From NCBI RefSeq assembly GCF_034377285.1, contig NZ_CP139716.1, positions 105,011-169,010 on the forward strand: 64,000 bases of DNA, in the 5' to 3' direction. This document shows positions 16,860 to 23,957 of the stretch, in pieces (position 1 is the first letter of the stretch; the number at the start of each line of letters is the position of its first letter). The notes beneath the pieces were generated by a model. That model had not been told where the DNA came from and made no database searches. It worked only from the letters and a program-made list of their open reading frames with translations. The translations under genes and the position numbers were made by a program. Origin of the DNA: Thalassobaculum sp. OXR-137. GTDB lineage: Bacteria > Pseudomonadota > Alphaproteobacteria > Thalassobaculales > Thalassobaculaceae.

Positions 16860-18689
16860 TTAGCCTCCGGTGGCGTGGTTCGAGGTGGTGTCGAGGTCGG
16901 CGCTCTTGCCGACCGGCCCACCTTCCACGACGACCTTGCGGAACATGCCGCTGTCGGCGTGATAGGAGAGATGGCAGTGGAAGGCCCACTGACCGGGCGC
17001 GTCGACCTCCGTCTCCATGAAGACCGTCGTGCCGGGCGCGACGCTGACCACATGCTTGATCGGGTTCCACTTGCCCTGTCCGACATCGAGGATCGACCAC
17101 ATTCCGTGCAGGTGCATCGGGTGGGTCATCATCGTCTCGTTGACGAACTTGAAGCGAACCCGCTCGCCGTACTGCAGCCGGATCGGCTCGGCGTCAGAGA
17201 ATTTCACGCCGTTGATTGACCAGATGTAGCGCTCCATGTTGCCGGTCAGGCGCAGCTCAATCTCTCGGGTCGCGTCGCGGTGCTCGTAGAGTGGCTTCTG
17301 CGCCTTCAGGTCGGCATAGGACAGGAACTTGCCGCCATCCGCCGCCTGGGGGGTGAGACCGCTGCCGGGGGCGTAGAACGGATCGGCCGGTGCCGCCGCC
17401 ATGGTCCCGTGGTCCATACCCTGCATGACCGAGCCGTCGGACATGATGTGCGTCGGCTGTCCCGAACTTTGGCCCATGGTTCCATGTCCCATAGCGCTAT
17501 GGTCCATCGTGCCATGGTTCATGCCTTGCATGACCCTGCTGTCGGGCATGGTGTGCGTCGGCTGATTTGAGCCATGATCCATCGCGCCCTGGCCCATCGC
17601 GCCCTGATCCATGGACCCGTGCTCGCCATGGGCCATGCCCATATCCGCCATGGTCAGGAGCGGCGGTTCGCGCAGGTCCGGCACCTCCGCCTCCATCCCC
17701 GACCGGGGCGCCAGGGTGCCGCGCGCGAAAGCCGTGCGGCCCATGGATTCCGCGAAGACCGTATAGGCCCGGTCCTCGGTCGGTCGCACGATCACGTCAT
17801 AGGTCTCGGCCACGGCGATCCGCAGTTCGTCGACGGTCACCGGCTGCACGTTGTTGCCGTCGGCCTGCACCACGGTCATCTGCAGCCCGGGAATGCGGAT
17901 ATCGAAATAGGTCATCGCCGAGGAATTGATGAAGCGCAGCCGGATCCGCTCGCCTGGCTCGAACAGACCGGTCCAGTTCTGCGATGGGCCCATGCCGTTG
18001 ATCAGCGGCGTGAAGCCCTGAAGGTCCTCCACATCCGTCGGCATCATGCGCATCTCGCCCCAGGCGCTGCGGTCGTCGAGGGCGGAGGCCAGCCCCCGGT
18101 CCCGGCTGTCGTCCAGGAAGTCAAGCAGGGTGCGCTGCTGCCGGTTGTAGTAGTCCGGCATAAGCTTCAGGTTCCGCATGATCCGGTCACCGGAGTGGGG
18201 GTGGGCGTCGGTGAGCTGGACGACATACTCGCGGTTGAAGCGGAACGGCTCGCGTTCCTTCGGCTCGATGACGATCGCCCCATAGGCCCCGTCCGGCTCC
18301 TGGAAGCCCGAATGGCTGTGAAACCAGTAGGTGCCGCTCTGCACGATGGGGAAACGGTATGTGAAGGTCTCGCCCGACTTGATTCCCTCATAGGAAATGC
18401 CCGGCACGCCGTCCTGTTGGTACGGCAGGATCAGCCCGTGCCAGTGAATGGACGTGTCCTCATCGAGGTTGTTGGTCACGTTGATCGTGACCTCCTCGCC
18501 TTCCTTGAAGCGCAGGACCGTTGGCGTCGATGATCCGTTGTAGCCGATCCCGGTCTTGCTGAAGTCGCCGGTCTCGAGCGTGATCCGGTCGACGGTGATA
18601 TCGTATTCGCCGGCAAGGCTGCCGGTCGCGAAGGAGGTGGCGATCGCCACTCCGAGCGCGCAGGCCCGGGCATAGGAACGTGGTCTCAC
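16860..18689 (-). CDS. copA: CopA multicopper oxidase of copper resistance operon
   Basis: Periplasmic copper oxidase of 609 residues (CopA/PcoA family). It has a signal peptide, then ligand motifs IHWHGLILP, WFHSHSGFQ, HPMHLHGMW and HCHLSYHADSGMF. A Met/His-rich region (about 345-430) contains a 35-residue tandem repeat (core VMQGM.HGTM) plus MDQGAMGQGAMDHG runs, likely Cu(I)-binding. No clear twin-Arg is seen; the leader (RPRSYARACALG) is atypical. It follows the cupredoxin gene after a hairpin (18723-18749). copB is directly downstream. Confidence 0.94.
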   Translation of the reverse strand: MRPRSYARACALGVAIATSFATGSLAGEYDITVDRITLETGDFSKTGIGYNGSSTPTVLRFKEGEEVTINVTNNLDEDTSIHWHGLILPYQQDGVPGISYEGIKSGETFTYRFPIVQSGTYWFHSHSGFQEPDGAYGAIVIEPKEREPFRFNREYVVQLTDAHPHSGDRIMRNLKLMPDYYNRQQRTLLDFLDDSRDRGLASALDDRSAWGEMRMMPTDVEDLQGFTPLINGMGPSQNWTGLFEPGERIRLRFINSSAMTYFDIRIPGLQMTVVQADGNNVQPVTVDELRIAVAETYDVIVRPTEDRAYTVFAESMGRTAFARGTLAPRSGMEAEVPDLREPPLLTMADMGMAHGEHGSMDQGAMGQGAMDHGSNQPTHTMPDSRVMQGMNHGTMDHSAMGHGTMGQSSGQPTHIMSDGSVMQGMDHGTMAAAPADPFYAPGSGLTPQAADGGKFLSYADLKAQKPLYEHRDATREIELRLTGNMERYIWSINGVKFSDAEPIRLQYGERVRFKFVNETMMTHPMHLHGMWSILDVGQGKWNPIKHVVSVAPGTTVFMETEVDAPGQWAFHCHLSYHADSGMFRKVVVEGGPVGKSADLDTTSNHATGG

Positions 18690-18722
18690 GGCTTGTCTCC
18701 GTATGGCAGAGTTGATGTGGAG

Positions 18723-18749
18723 GCCGGGCCGCGCTTTCGGCGGCCCGGC
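18723..18749 (-). promoter_or_regulatory. Intercistronic hairpin before copA
   Basis: Perfect 10-bp GC-rich inverted repeat GCCGGGCCGC / GCGGCCCGGC with a 7-base loop in the 76-bp gap between the cupredoxin and copA genes. In the transcript it could stabilise the upstream mRNA end or act as a partial terminator, giving more cupredoxin than CopA. No T-run follows. Confidence 0.5.
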
Positions 18750-18765
18750 GGCAACGTGAGAAAGA

Positions 18766-19338
18766 TCAGTGGCTGATCTTGATGTCGCCCATCATCCCGG
18801 ACTCATAATGGCCCGGAACGTTGCAAGCGAACTGCAGATCTTGCGCCTCGGAGAAACGCCAGATCACCTCACCAGACTTCCCCGGTTCAACGAGCACGCT
18901 GTTGCCTTCGTCGTGCATGCCGTGGCCCATGGACGCCTTCATCTTCTCGGCAGCGGCCTGGTCGATCCGATCCGGAAGCAGAACGCCGTGTTCGACCATC
19001 ATCATCATTTCGGGGGCGTGGGACTTGTGCATCTCGGCGGTAGCGATGGCGAACTCGTGGACGAATTCGCCTTCGTTTTTGATAAGGAACCGAATTGTCT
19101 CACCCGCTGAAACGGAGACCGACTCGGGCTCGTAGTAGTTTTCGTGCATGCTGATTCTGACGGTCCGGCTGGCTTCGTAGGGCTTACCGGGCTGTCCGAT
19201 GGAGGTCGTGGATCCATGGCTGTCGGCGCTGCCATGTCCTCCGTGGGAGGCGGTTTGCGCCGCGGCGATTCCGGCGGACGATACAGTGAGGGCGAGCGCG
19301 ACCGCAGCGGCGCGCATCATCATGCGGTAGGTCATCAA
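18766..19338 (-). CDS. Periplasmic cupredoxin (CopI/copper-binding type)
   Basis: 190 residues with a signal peptide (about 1-27), a His-rich linker (SHGGHGSADSHGS) and a cupredoxin domain. Type-1 copper ligands are visible as His in EFVHEFAI, then Cys, His and Met in FACNVPGHYESGMM. A Met-rich loop (APEMMMMVEHG) adds possible Cu(I) sites. It resembles the CopI-type tolerance proteins found with copA/copB. It likely binds periplasmic copper and may feed or take electrons from CopA. Confidence 0.88.
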   Translation of the reverse strand: MMTYRMMMRAAAVALALTVSSAGIAAAQTASHGGHGSADSHGSTTSIGQPGKPYEASRTVRISMHENYYEPESVSVSAGETIRFLIKNEGEFVHEFAIATAEMHKSHAPEMMMMVEHGVLLPDRIDQAAAEKMKASMGHGMHDEGNSVLVEPGKSGEVIWRFSEAQDLQFACNVPGHYESGMMGDIKISH

Positions 19339-19410
19339 GAAGATCCTCGCGAATAGGCATTTGAATCGGATGGTTTCAGAGGCCGATGAACTGGGCCTCC
19401 GGAGTTCCGA

Positions 19411-19755
19411 TCAGCCGCGAGGAGGTGGCGTTGTCGCCTCCGCATGCAGCCCAGCGGCCAATTGGTCGGAAGGCGCCGACCAGGCTTGCCGGGCAAAGGT
19501 AGGACGGGACACAGACTTCATTTCCGGTGTGACATAGCCAGTGCAGCTGTGCCCCGCGATGGCACAAGACGTATGGTAACCAGCCCGGTCTTGCATACGC
19601 TCACCGGGACCATGCACGTGCCCTGACATGACCGTTTCTGCTACCGGCGGCACCGACATGGTCCCGGCTCCGTTGCGATGCATATCCGTCATCCCCATCA
19701 GCCCCGCGGAGAGGGCGACCAGGAGCACGGTGGCGATGGCGATGAAGCGCTTCAT
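19411..19755 (-). CDS. CopL-like small secreted protein
   Basis: 114 residues with a signal peptide, Met/His pairs (MTDMHRNGAGTM, MSGHVHGPGERM), and two Cys (SCAIAGHSC). It resembles CopL and DUF2946-like proteins next to cop operons and the 2404-2745 protein. It is first in the copper operon. I take ATG 19755 because the longer frame to 19791 would cover the promoter. No Shine-Dalgarno is visible and the predicted transcription start falls at the ATG, so it may be leaderless. Confidence 0.65.
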   Translation of the reverse strand: MKRFIAIATVLLVALSAGLMGMTDMHRNGAGTMSVPPVAETVMSGHVHGPGERMQDRAGYHTSCAIAGHSCTGYVTPEMKSVSRPTFARQAWSAPSDQLAAGLHAEATTPPPRG

Positions 19756-19760
19756 GACGG

Positions 19761-19791
19761 TCAAATAGGGCTTCCAGTACCGGAAGGTCAA
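19761..19791 (-). promoter_or_regulatory. CueR-type promoter of the cop operon
   Basis: On the minus strand -35 TTGACC (19791-19786), then a 19-bp spacer containing the CueR dyad CTTCCGGTACTGGAAG, then a -10-like ATTTGA (19766-19761). The spacing and dyad match copper-responsive MerR-family promoters. The -10 lies five bases before the ATG at 19755. Confidence 0.72.
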
Positions 19792-19846
19792 GGGCCGTCT
19801 GCGCCCGTCTGCACGGGCGGGCAGGTGAGGGTCGAATGGTCGGTCA

Positions 19847-20758
19847 CTACCGATTGGCGCCTGATCGCTGTTTCTCCGGATCCATCAGGTATTCGACCAG
19901 GGCCGCGATATCCGCATCGCTCCAGTACCGCGTGCCGTCGCGGATCACTTCGGCCATCGTTCCGCCCAGGCTGTCGCCGGAGGGCGTCAAACCCGTTCTG
20001 AAGGCATAGCCCAGATCGTCGGCGGTCCATCCCTCGCGCGCCAGGGCTTCGGGCGTGATCGCCGGGATCTTCTCGTTTCCGGGACCGGTGCCGCCCTCAA
20101 ACTTGCGGTCGGAATCGAGGCCGCCGAGCCCGGTCCGTGGCGTATGGCAGGCTCCGCAATGGGCTGCGGCCTCCGCCAGATAACGCCCGCGAAGCCAGGC
20201 GTCCGACGAGCCTTCCACCGGTGCCTGTGGCCCGGACTTGAAATACAGCCGCTTCCACAGCCCGACGCCGCGGGCCCAGTTGAACGGGAACCGCAGCCGA
20301 TGCTCGGGCGGACCGCCGGCGACGGCGGGGACCGAGTTGACGGCGGCCCAGAGGTCGACCACGTCCTGATCGGTCAGCCGTGTGTAAAAGCTGTAAGGAA
20401 AGACCGGAAAGAGGTGGCCGCCGTCCGGCGCTTCTCCGGCCGTCAGCGATCGGGAGAAATCCGCCAGCGTCCAGGACCCGATCCCGTCCTCGGGGTGGGG
20501 CGTGATGTTCGGCGCGAAGAAGCTGCCGAACTCCGTGTCGATCCCGGCGCCACCGGCCAGCACGGCACCGTCGCCCGCCGGGTCGGTGTGGCAGGCGATG
20601 CAGCCCGACAGGCGCGCCACATAGGCGCCGCGGTTTACGTCGCCGGAGAGGCTCGCCAGGTTGCGCTGGGGCACGCTTGGACTGGCAGTGAGCCACGCGA
20701 AGGCACCGCCGCCCAGAAGGACGGCGGCGCCGACGATCAGCCATAAGGTCCGGGCCAT
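19847..20758 (-). CDS. Di-heme cytochrome c
   Basis: 303 residues: one N-terminal membrane anchor (about 5-25) and two class I heme domains, with CIACH near residue 55 and CGACH near 202, and Met-containing loops (GGTMAEV) as axial candidates. It resembles the cytochrome subunit of membrane dehydrogenases and transfers electrons in the periplasm. The ATG overlaps the stop of the upstream cytochrome gene (TGATG), so they are coupled. Confidence 0.9.
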   Translation of the reverse strand: MARTLWLIVGAAVLLGGGAFAWLTASPSVPQRNLASLSGDVNRGAYVARLSGCIACHTDPAGDGAVLAGGAGIDTEFGSFFAPNITPHPEDGIGSWTLADFSRSLTAGEAPDGGHLFPVFPYSFYTRLTDQDVVDLWAAVNSVPAVAGGPPEHRLRFPFNWARGVGLWKRLYFKSGPQAPVEGSSDAWLRGRYLAEAAAHCGACHTPRTGLGGLDSDRKFEGGTGPGNEKIPAITPEALAREGWTADDLGYAFRTGLTPSGDSLGGTMAEVIRDGTRYWSDADIAALVEYLMDPEKQRSGANR

Positions 20759-21351
20759 CAGTTCTGCTTCTTGCGGAAGCTCTGGTGGCAGGCCGAGCAG
20801 GTATCGGCCAGATGGAAGAACACCCCGTCAGGCGGCATCTGCGCCAGCATCTCGGCGGTCGGACCCTGTCCCCCGCCCATCATGCCGCCGCCCATCATTC
20901 CCCCTCCGGACATGCCCTGGCCATGCATCATCCCCTGGCCCATCATTCCGCCCTGGGCGCCGCCCGCCGGCCGTTGATTGTCGGCTGCGGCGGCGAGAGC
21001 CTGAGCGTATGTGGAGAGCTGATCCGACAGGGCACTGAACCGGTCCCAATCGCTCCAGATCGCCGGCAGCGCCTCCGACGGGTGGTCGAGGCTGTCCTTG
21101 GGAAAGAGCCTGGTCAGCGCCTCGCCGCCATGGCTTTCGATGGTGGCGGCCAGCGACCGGACCCGTTCGGCACCGTAATCCTGCTGACCCCGCATCATCG
21201 CGGTCAGTTCCTTCATGGCGTCGCCGAGCGCTTCCATGGAGTCCATGCGCTCCTTCACCACGCCCGAGGCGCCGCCATGGGCGATCGCGGTGGTTGCACC
21301 GGCTCCGATCGCAGCCGCCATCGCGACCGCGGCAATCATCTTGCGTTTCAT
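20758..21351 (-). CDS. Cytochrome c'-like protein with Met/Gly-rich insert
   Basis: 197 residues: signal peptide (about 1-24), helical bundle with heme site CSACHQSFRKK near the C-terminus, as in class II cytochrome c'. A Met/Gly/Gln-rich insert (about 132-165, GMMGQGMMHGQGM and repeats) lies before the last helix. It could bind copper. The ATG at 21351 has GGAG nine bases upstream; a TTG six bases earlier is less likely. It is coupled to the di-heme cytochrome. Confidence 0.86.
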   Translation of the reverse strand: MKRKMIAAVAMAAAIGAGATTAIAHGGASGVVKERMDSMEALGDAMKELTAMMRGQQDYGAERVRSLAATIESHGGEALTRLFPKDSLDHPSEALPAIWSDWDRFSALSDQLSTYAQALAAAADNQRPAGGAQGGMMGQGMMHGQGMSGGGMMGGGMMGGGQGPTAEMLAQMPPDGVFFHLADTCSACHQSFRKKQN

Positions 21352-21386
21352 CGTCAAACTCCGTTCGTCGTCGGATCGTTACAGGA

Positions 21387-21797
21387 TCAGTCAGTCTGAA
21401 AACGAAGATCGAGGATCGGAGGGGGATTGGGCGGCGCCCGGGCGACGTCAAGAACCGGCCGTCTGACAAGCGGGCGACCGACCTTCGCCGGCTCCCTTAC
21501 CTGGTCGGTACCGCTCTGAGCAGGCACATCGAGGCCGGCAAGCGAACAGCCGATCCCCAGACCTGCAAAAAACAACGGGTTGGGATCCGACGGCTGCTCC
21601 GCTTCGAGCGTACTTCCGGTTCGCAGCTCACCAACTGCCAAGTACACCGGGGAGAGTGCAACTGCCGGAGCCTGATGCGCCATACCCTGTGCGGGTGCGA
21701 TAAGGCCAAGGATCAGAAGCATGATCAGGAATAGGCAGGCGTTCGCGGACAACCCTTCCCGCGCTTCCTCCTTGCTTCCACCCCCGATCTCACCCAT
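21387..21797 (-). CDS. Hypothetical secreted or anchored protein
   Basis: 136 residues with a charged N-terminus, one hydrophobic segment (about 18-40, LFLIMLLILGLIAP) and a proline-rich polar remainder. No known domain is recognised. Its ATG overlaps the stop of the split cytochrome gene (TGATG), which supports a real gene in that operon. Without homologues visible its function is unknown. Confidence 0.5.
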   Translation of the reverse strand: MGEIGGGSKEEAREGLSANACLFLIMLLILGLIAPAQGMAHQAPAVALSPVYLAVGELRTGSTLEAEQPSDPNPLFFAGLGIGCSLAGLDVPAQSGTDQVREPAKVGRPLVRRPVLDVARAPPNPPPILDLRFQTD

Positions 21798-22171
21798 CAA
21801 AAGATCCCGTTGGCCCTTTGCAGCTCGCGAACGTAGCGCACAATCATATCGACGTCCTGCTCAGAGACCCCTTCAACCGCTGGCATGTTCCCGAAGCGCC
21901 AGTGATGTGCCTGAACGCCCATTACTGTGGCACGATAGAACGCCGGATCGCCGTGGTGGCTTGGCTCATAGATGGGGTGAATCAGCGGCGGTCCCACCTC
22001 GGACCCGGCCGCATTGGCGCCATGGCAGCTTGAGCAGTTGACATTGAACAGAATCTCTCCGGCACGGCCGTTGGGAGAAAACTCCGGAACGCTAACCTCA
22101 ACTATCGGTCCGCCTCGCCCTGCCGCCTGGCCGCCCATACTGTGCGGTCCATACATCCACCATCCGCCTAG
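21797..22171 (-). pseudogene. Cytochrome c gene, 3' part, split by IS
   Basis: Encodes a class I heme domain (CSSCHGANAAG, axial Met candidate FGNMPAVEG) ending in RELQRANGIF. The N-terminus of this frame is IS sequence. On the other side of the IS (23009-23063) lies a matching start and signal peptide. Joining at one CTAG copy gives a continuous frame (VGLGGWWMYG) of about 141 residues, so this was one secreted cytochrome gene before insertion. Confidence 0.88.
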
Positions 22172-23008
22172 GGCCTGTCCCCATAAACGGGTTTCGTTGA
22201 ATGATGAGATTTGATTCAACCTTCTGAGAAGGAGGTTGGTATGCGCCGTCACGAGTTGAGCGATAAGGAATGGTCGATCATTAAGCCGCTGCTGCCGCGC
22301 AAGAGCCGCGGGGTGAAGCGTGTGGATGACCGCCGGGTGATCAACGGGATCCTGTGGCGGTTCCGCACCGGGTCGTCGTGGCGCGATGTACCGGAGCGCT
22401 ATGGACCGCGCACGACGCTCTACAACCGGTTTTGCCGTTGGCGGGCCTCGGGTGTGTGGGACCGGCTCTTGGAGGCGGTCTCAGAGGCTTACGACGGCGA
22501 CATCGTGATTGATCGACAGCTCGTGTGTCCGCGTCCACCAGCATGGTGCCGGCGCGAAAAAGGGGGATCTGGCGATCCGTGCATGGGACAGTCCCGAGGC
22601 GGGCTGACGACGAAGATCCACGCCGTTGTCGATGCCGAGGGCCGGCCTGTTCGCCTGGCGTTGACCGCCGGCAAGGCGGGAGACGCCCCCATGGCGGCGG
22701 GGCTGTTGGAAACAGTGATGCCGGGTGCCACCGTGCTCGCCGACAAGGCCTACGACACCGACGGTATCCGATCCTTCGTGGCCGCCCGCGGCGGATGGGC
22801 GAACATACCACCGCGCATCACCCGAAAAGACACCTTCGCCTTCAGCCGCTGGGTCTACCGCCAGCGCAACCGCGTCGAGCGCTTCTTCAATCGCCTCAAA
22901 CAGATGCGCGGCATCGCCACCCGATACGACCGGCGCGCCGACAACTATCTCGCCGCCGTCAAACTCGCCGCGACACGCATCTGGATCAAAGCGTTATGAG
23001 TCCGCTTC
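22172..23008 (+). mobile_element. IS5-family element (IS427-like), about 0.84 kb
   Basis: Inserted in a cytochrome c gene with CTAG at both edges (22168-22171 and 23009-23012), fitting the TA/CTAG target of IS427-like elements. Ends are weak inverted repeats: GGGCCTGTCCCCATAA at the left, and TTATGAGTCCGCTTCC at the right. One transposase gene is present. Remnants of relatives are at 32291-32425 and 46630-46845. Confidence 0.85.
22241..22999 (+). pseudogene. IS5-family transposase with an internal out-of-frame segment
   Basis: 252 codons that look intact: DUF4096-type N-terminus (RRHELSDKEWSIIKPLLP) and a DDE C-terminus (ADKAYDTDGIR, RVERFFNRLKQMRG). Codons for about residues 91-107 are not transposase-like. 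In the +1 frame that stretch (22512-22565) reads IDSSCVRVHQHGAGAKKG, the conserved core around the first catalytic Asp. A one-base insertion near 22509 (GTGATTGATC) moved the native frame. The A5G5 run at 22557-22566, where this group normally makes a -1 shift, brings it back. The protein is probably inactive. Confidence 0.8.
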
Positions 23009-23063
23009 CTAGACCCACAAGAGCAATTGCCAGAACGCCGGCAATGACTGACAACCGTTTCAT
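23009..23063 (-). pseudogene. Cytochrome c gene, 5' part, split by IS
   Basis: ATG at 23063 and 18 codons of signal peptide (MKRLSVIAGVLAIALVGL) end at the IS border. The ATG overlaps the TGA of cueR (ATGA). It joins in frame with 21797-22171. Confidence 0.85.
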
Positions 23064-23448
23064 TGTAGCGTCCCCGATTTCGTTCCGGCCAGATCGTCTA
23101 GGATCGGGCAGTCTGGTCGATCGTCGCCATGGCAGCGGTGTACGAGTTCGGTCAGCGTGGCATGCATCGCCTGTAGATATCCGATCTTCCGGTCGATGCT
23201 GGCGAGGTGATCTTCGGCAACCTGCTTGACGTCCGCACTCGCCCGAGCGCGATCAGGGCACGGCAGTCCTCGATGGTGAAGCCGAGCGAGCGGGCGCGCG
23301 CCAGGAATGTCAGCTTGTGTACGTCGCTTTCGTCGAACGCACGGTATCCGTTGGTGCCGTGGGCGGGCCGGACCAGGCCCACGTCCTCATAGTACCGAAT
23401 CGTCTTGGCAGGGAGGCCGCTCAGAGCGGCGACGTCGCTGATGTTCAT
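23060..23448 (-). pseudogene. cueR: CueR-type copper regulator, frameshifted
   Basis: MerR-family activator. The first about 66 codons are a normal MerR helix-turn-helix (NISDVAALSGLPAKTIRYYE). Near 23241-23250 the frame is lost, and the remaining frame ends at 23152 with unrelated residues. The shifted frame reads on to 23060 as a perfect CueR C-terminus (ASADVKQVAEDHLASIDRKI, then HRCHGDDRPDCPIL with the two Cu(I) ligands eight residues apart). A short deletion after ALIAL explains this. As drawn, the regulator cannot sense copper, though its target promoters remain. Confidence 0.87.
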
Positions 23449-23487
23449 GGCCGTCCTTCGATAAATACTGTGTCGGGCTCCAAGCCG

Positions 23488-23808
23488 CTATTCGAGCGCC
23501 TTCCGTCGCGTCTCGAACTCCGCCTGATCGATCTCACCCCTGGCGAAGCGCTCCCGCAGGATGGAGAGCGAACGATCGCCAGAACGACCGTCACCGGATG
23601 CCGGATGCCAGCCGAGAAATCGCGCGATGAGGAGAACCGCGCCAACCAGGAAGGCGATGAAGATGAGCATCATGACCGGTCCCATGAACCAGCCTCCCCA
23701 ACTCATCATCGGGTGGTAGCCGTACTCGCTGTAGTTCGGTTCGGCGATCACCGAGCCTCCAGACAGGAAAGCGATCACGATCACGACAGTAGCGACTATC
23801 TTGATCAT
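23488..23808 (-). CDS. SHOCT-domain membrane protein
   Basis: 106 residues: signal or anchor helix (about 1-20), a Trp/Met/Tyr-rich periplasmic stretch (YGYHPMMSWGGWFMGPVMM), a second helix, and a C-terminal SHOCT motif (LRERFARGEIDQAEFETRRKAL). SHOCT proteins commonly sit in copper loci; the helix pair may help oligomerise. The ATG at 23808 has GGAGGATC upstream. It is transcribed from the CueR-type promoter at 23845-23875 and is followed by cueR. Confidence 0.85.
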   Translation of the reverse strand: MIKIVATVVIVIAFLSGGSVIAEPNYSEYGYHPMMSWGGWFMGPVMMLIFIAFLVGAVLLIARFLGWHPASGDGRSGDRSLSILRERFARGEIDQAEFETRRKALE

Positions 23809-23844
23809 TGTCTGATCCTCCACTTCAAGTAGGGCCATAATCAA

Positions 23845-23875
23845 ACTATGCACCCTCCGGCAACTGGAAGGTCAA
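23845..23875 (-). promoter_or_regulatory. CueR-type promoter (SHOCT/cueR side)
   Basis: Minus strand: -35 TTGACC (23875-23870), 19-bp spacer TTCCAGTTGCCGGAGGGTG, -10 CATAGT (23850-23845). The spacer dyad ACCTTCC/GGAGGGT is a CueR box. It is paired head-to-head with the + promoter at 23901. Confidence 0.8.
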
Positions 23876-23900
23876 GCGCGTCGATGTGATGAGATGCCGC

Positions 23901-23931
23901 TTGACCTTCCAGTGAGAGGAAACCTCATGGT
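23901..23931 (+). promoter_or_regulatory. CueR-type promoter (copper ATPase side)
   Basis: Plus strand: -35 TTGACC (23901-23906), 19-bp spacer with dyad ACCTTCC/GGAAACCT, -10 CATGGT (23926-23931). Drives the ATPase at 23958. The first 16 bases (CGCTTGACCTTCCAGT) are an exact inverted repeat of the divergent promoter. Confidence 0.82.
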
Positions 23932-23957
23932 CAGTCTGTCAATCTGGCGAGGTAACC

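Noticed and set aside
21797..22252. Cytochrome c as an intact 151-aa gene
   Set aside because: First about 26 residues are IS sequence; the true start lies beyond the IS.
23152..23448. cueR as an intact 98-aa gene
   Set aside because: C-terminus after about residue 67 is out of frame; the real CueR end lies in the other frame.
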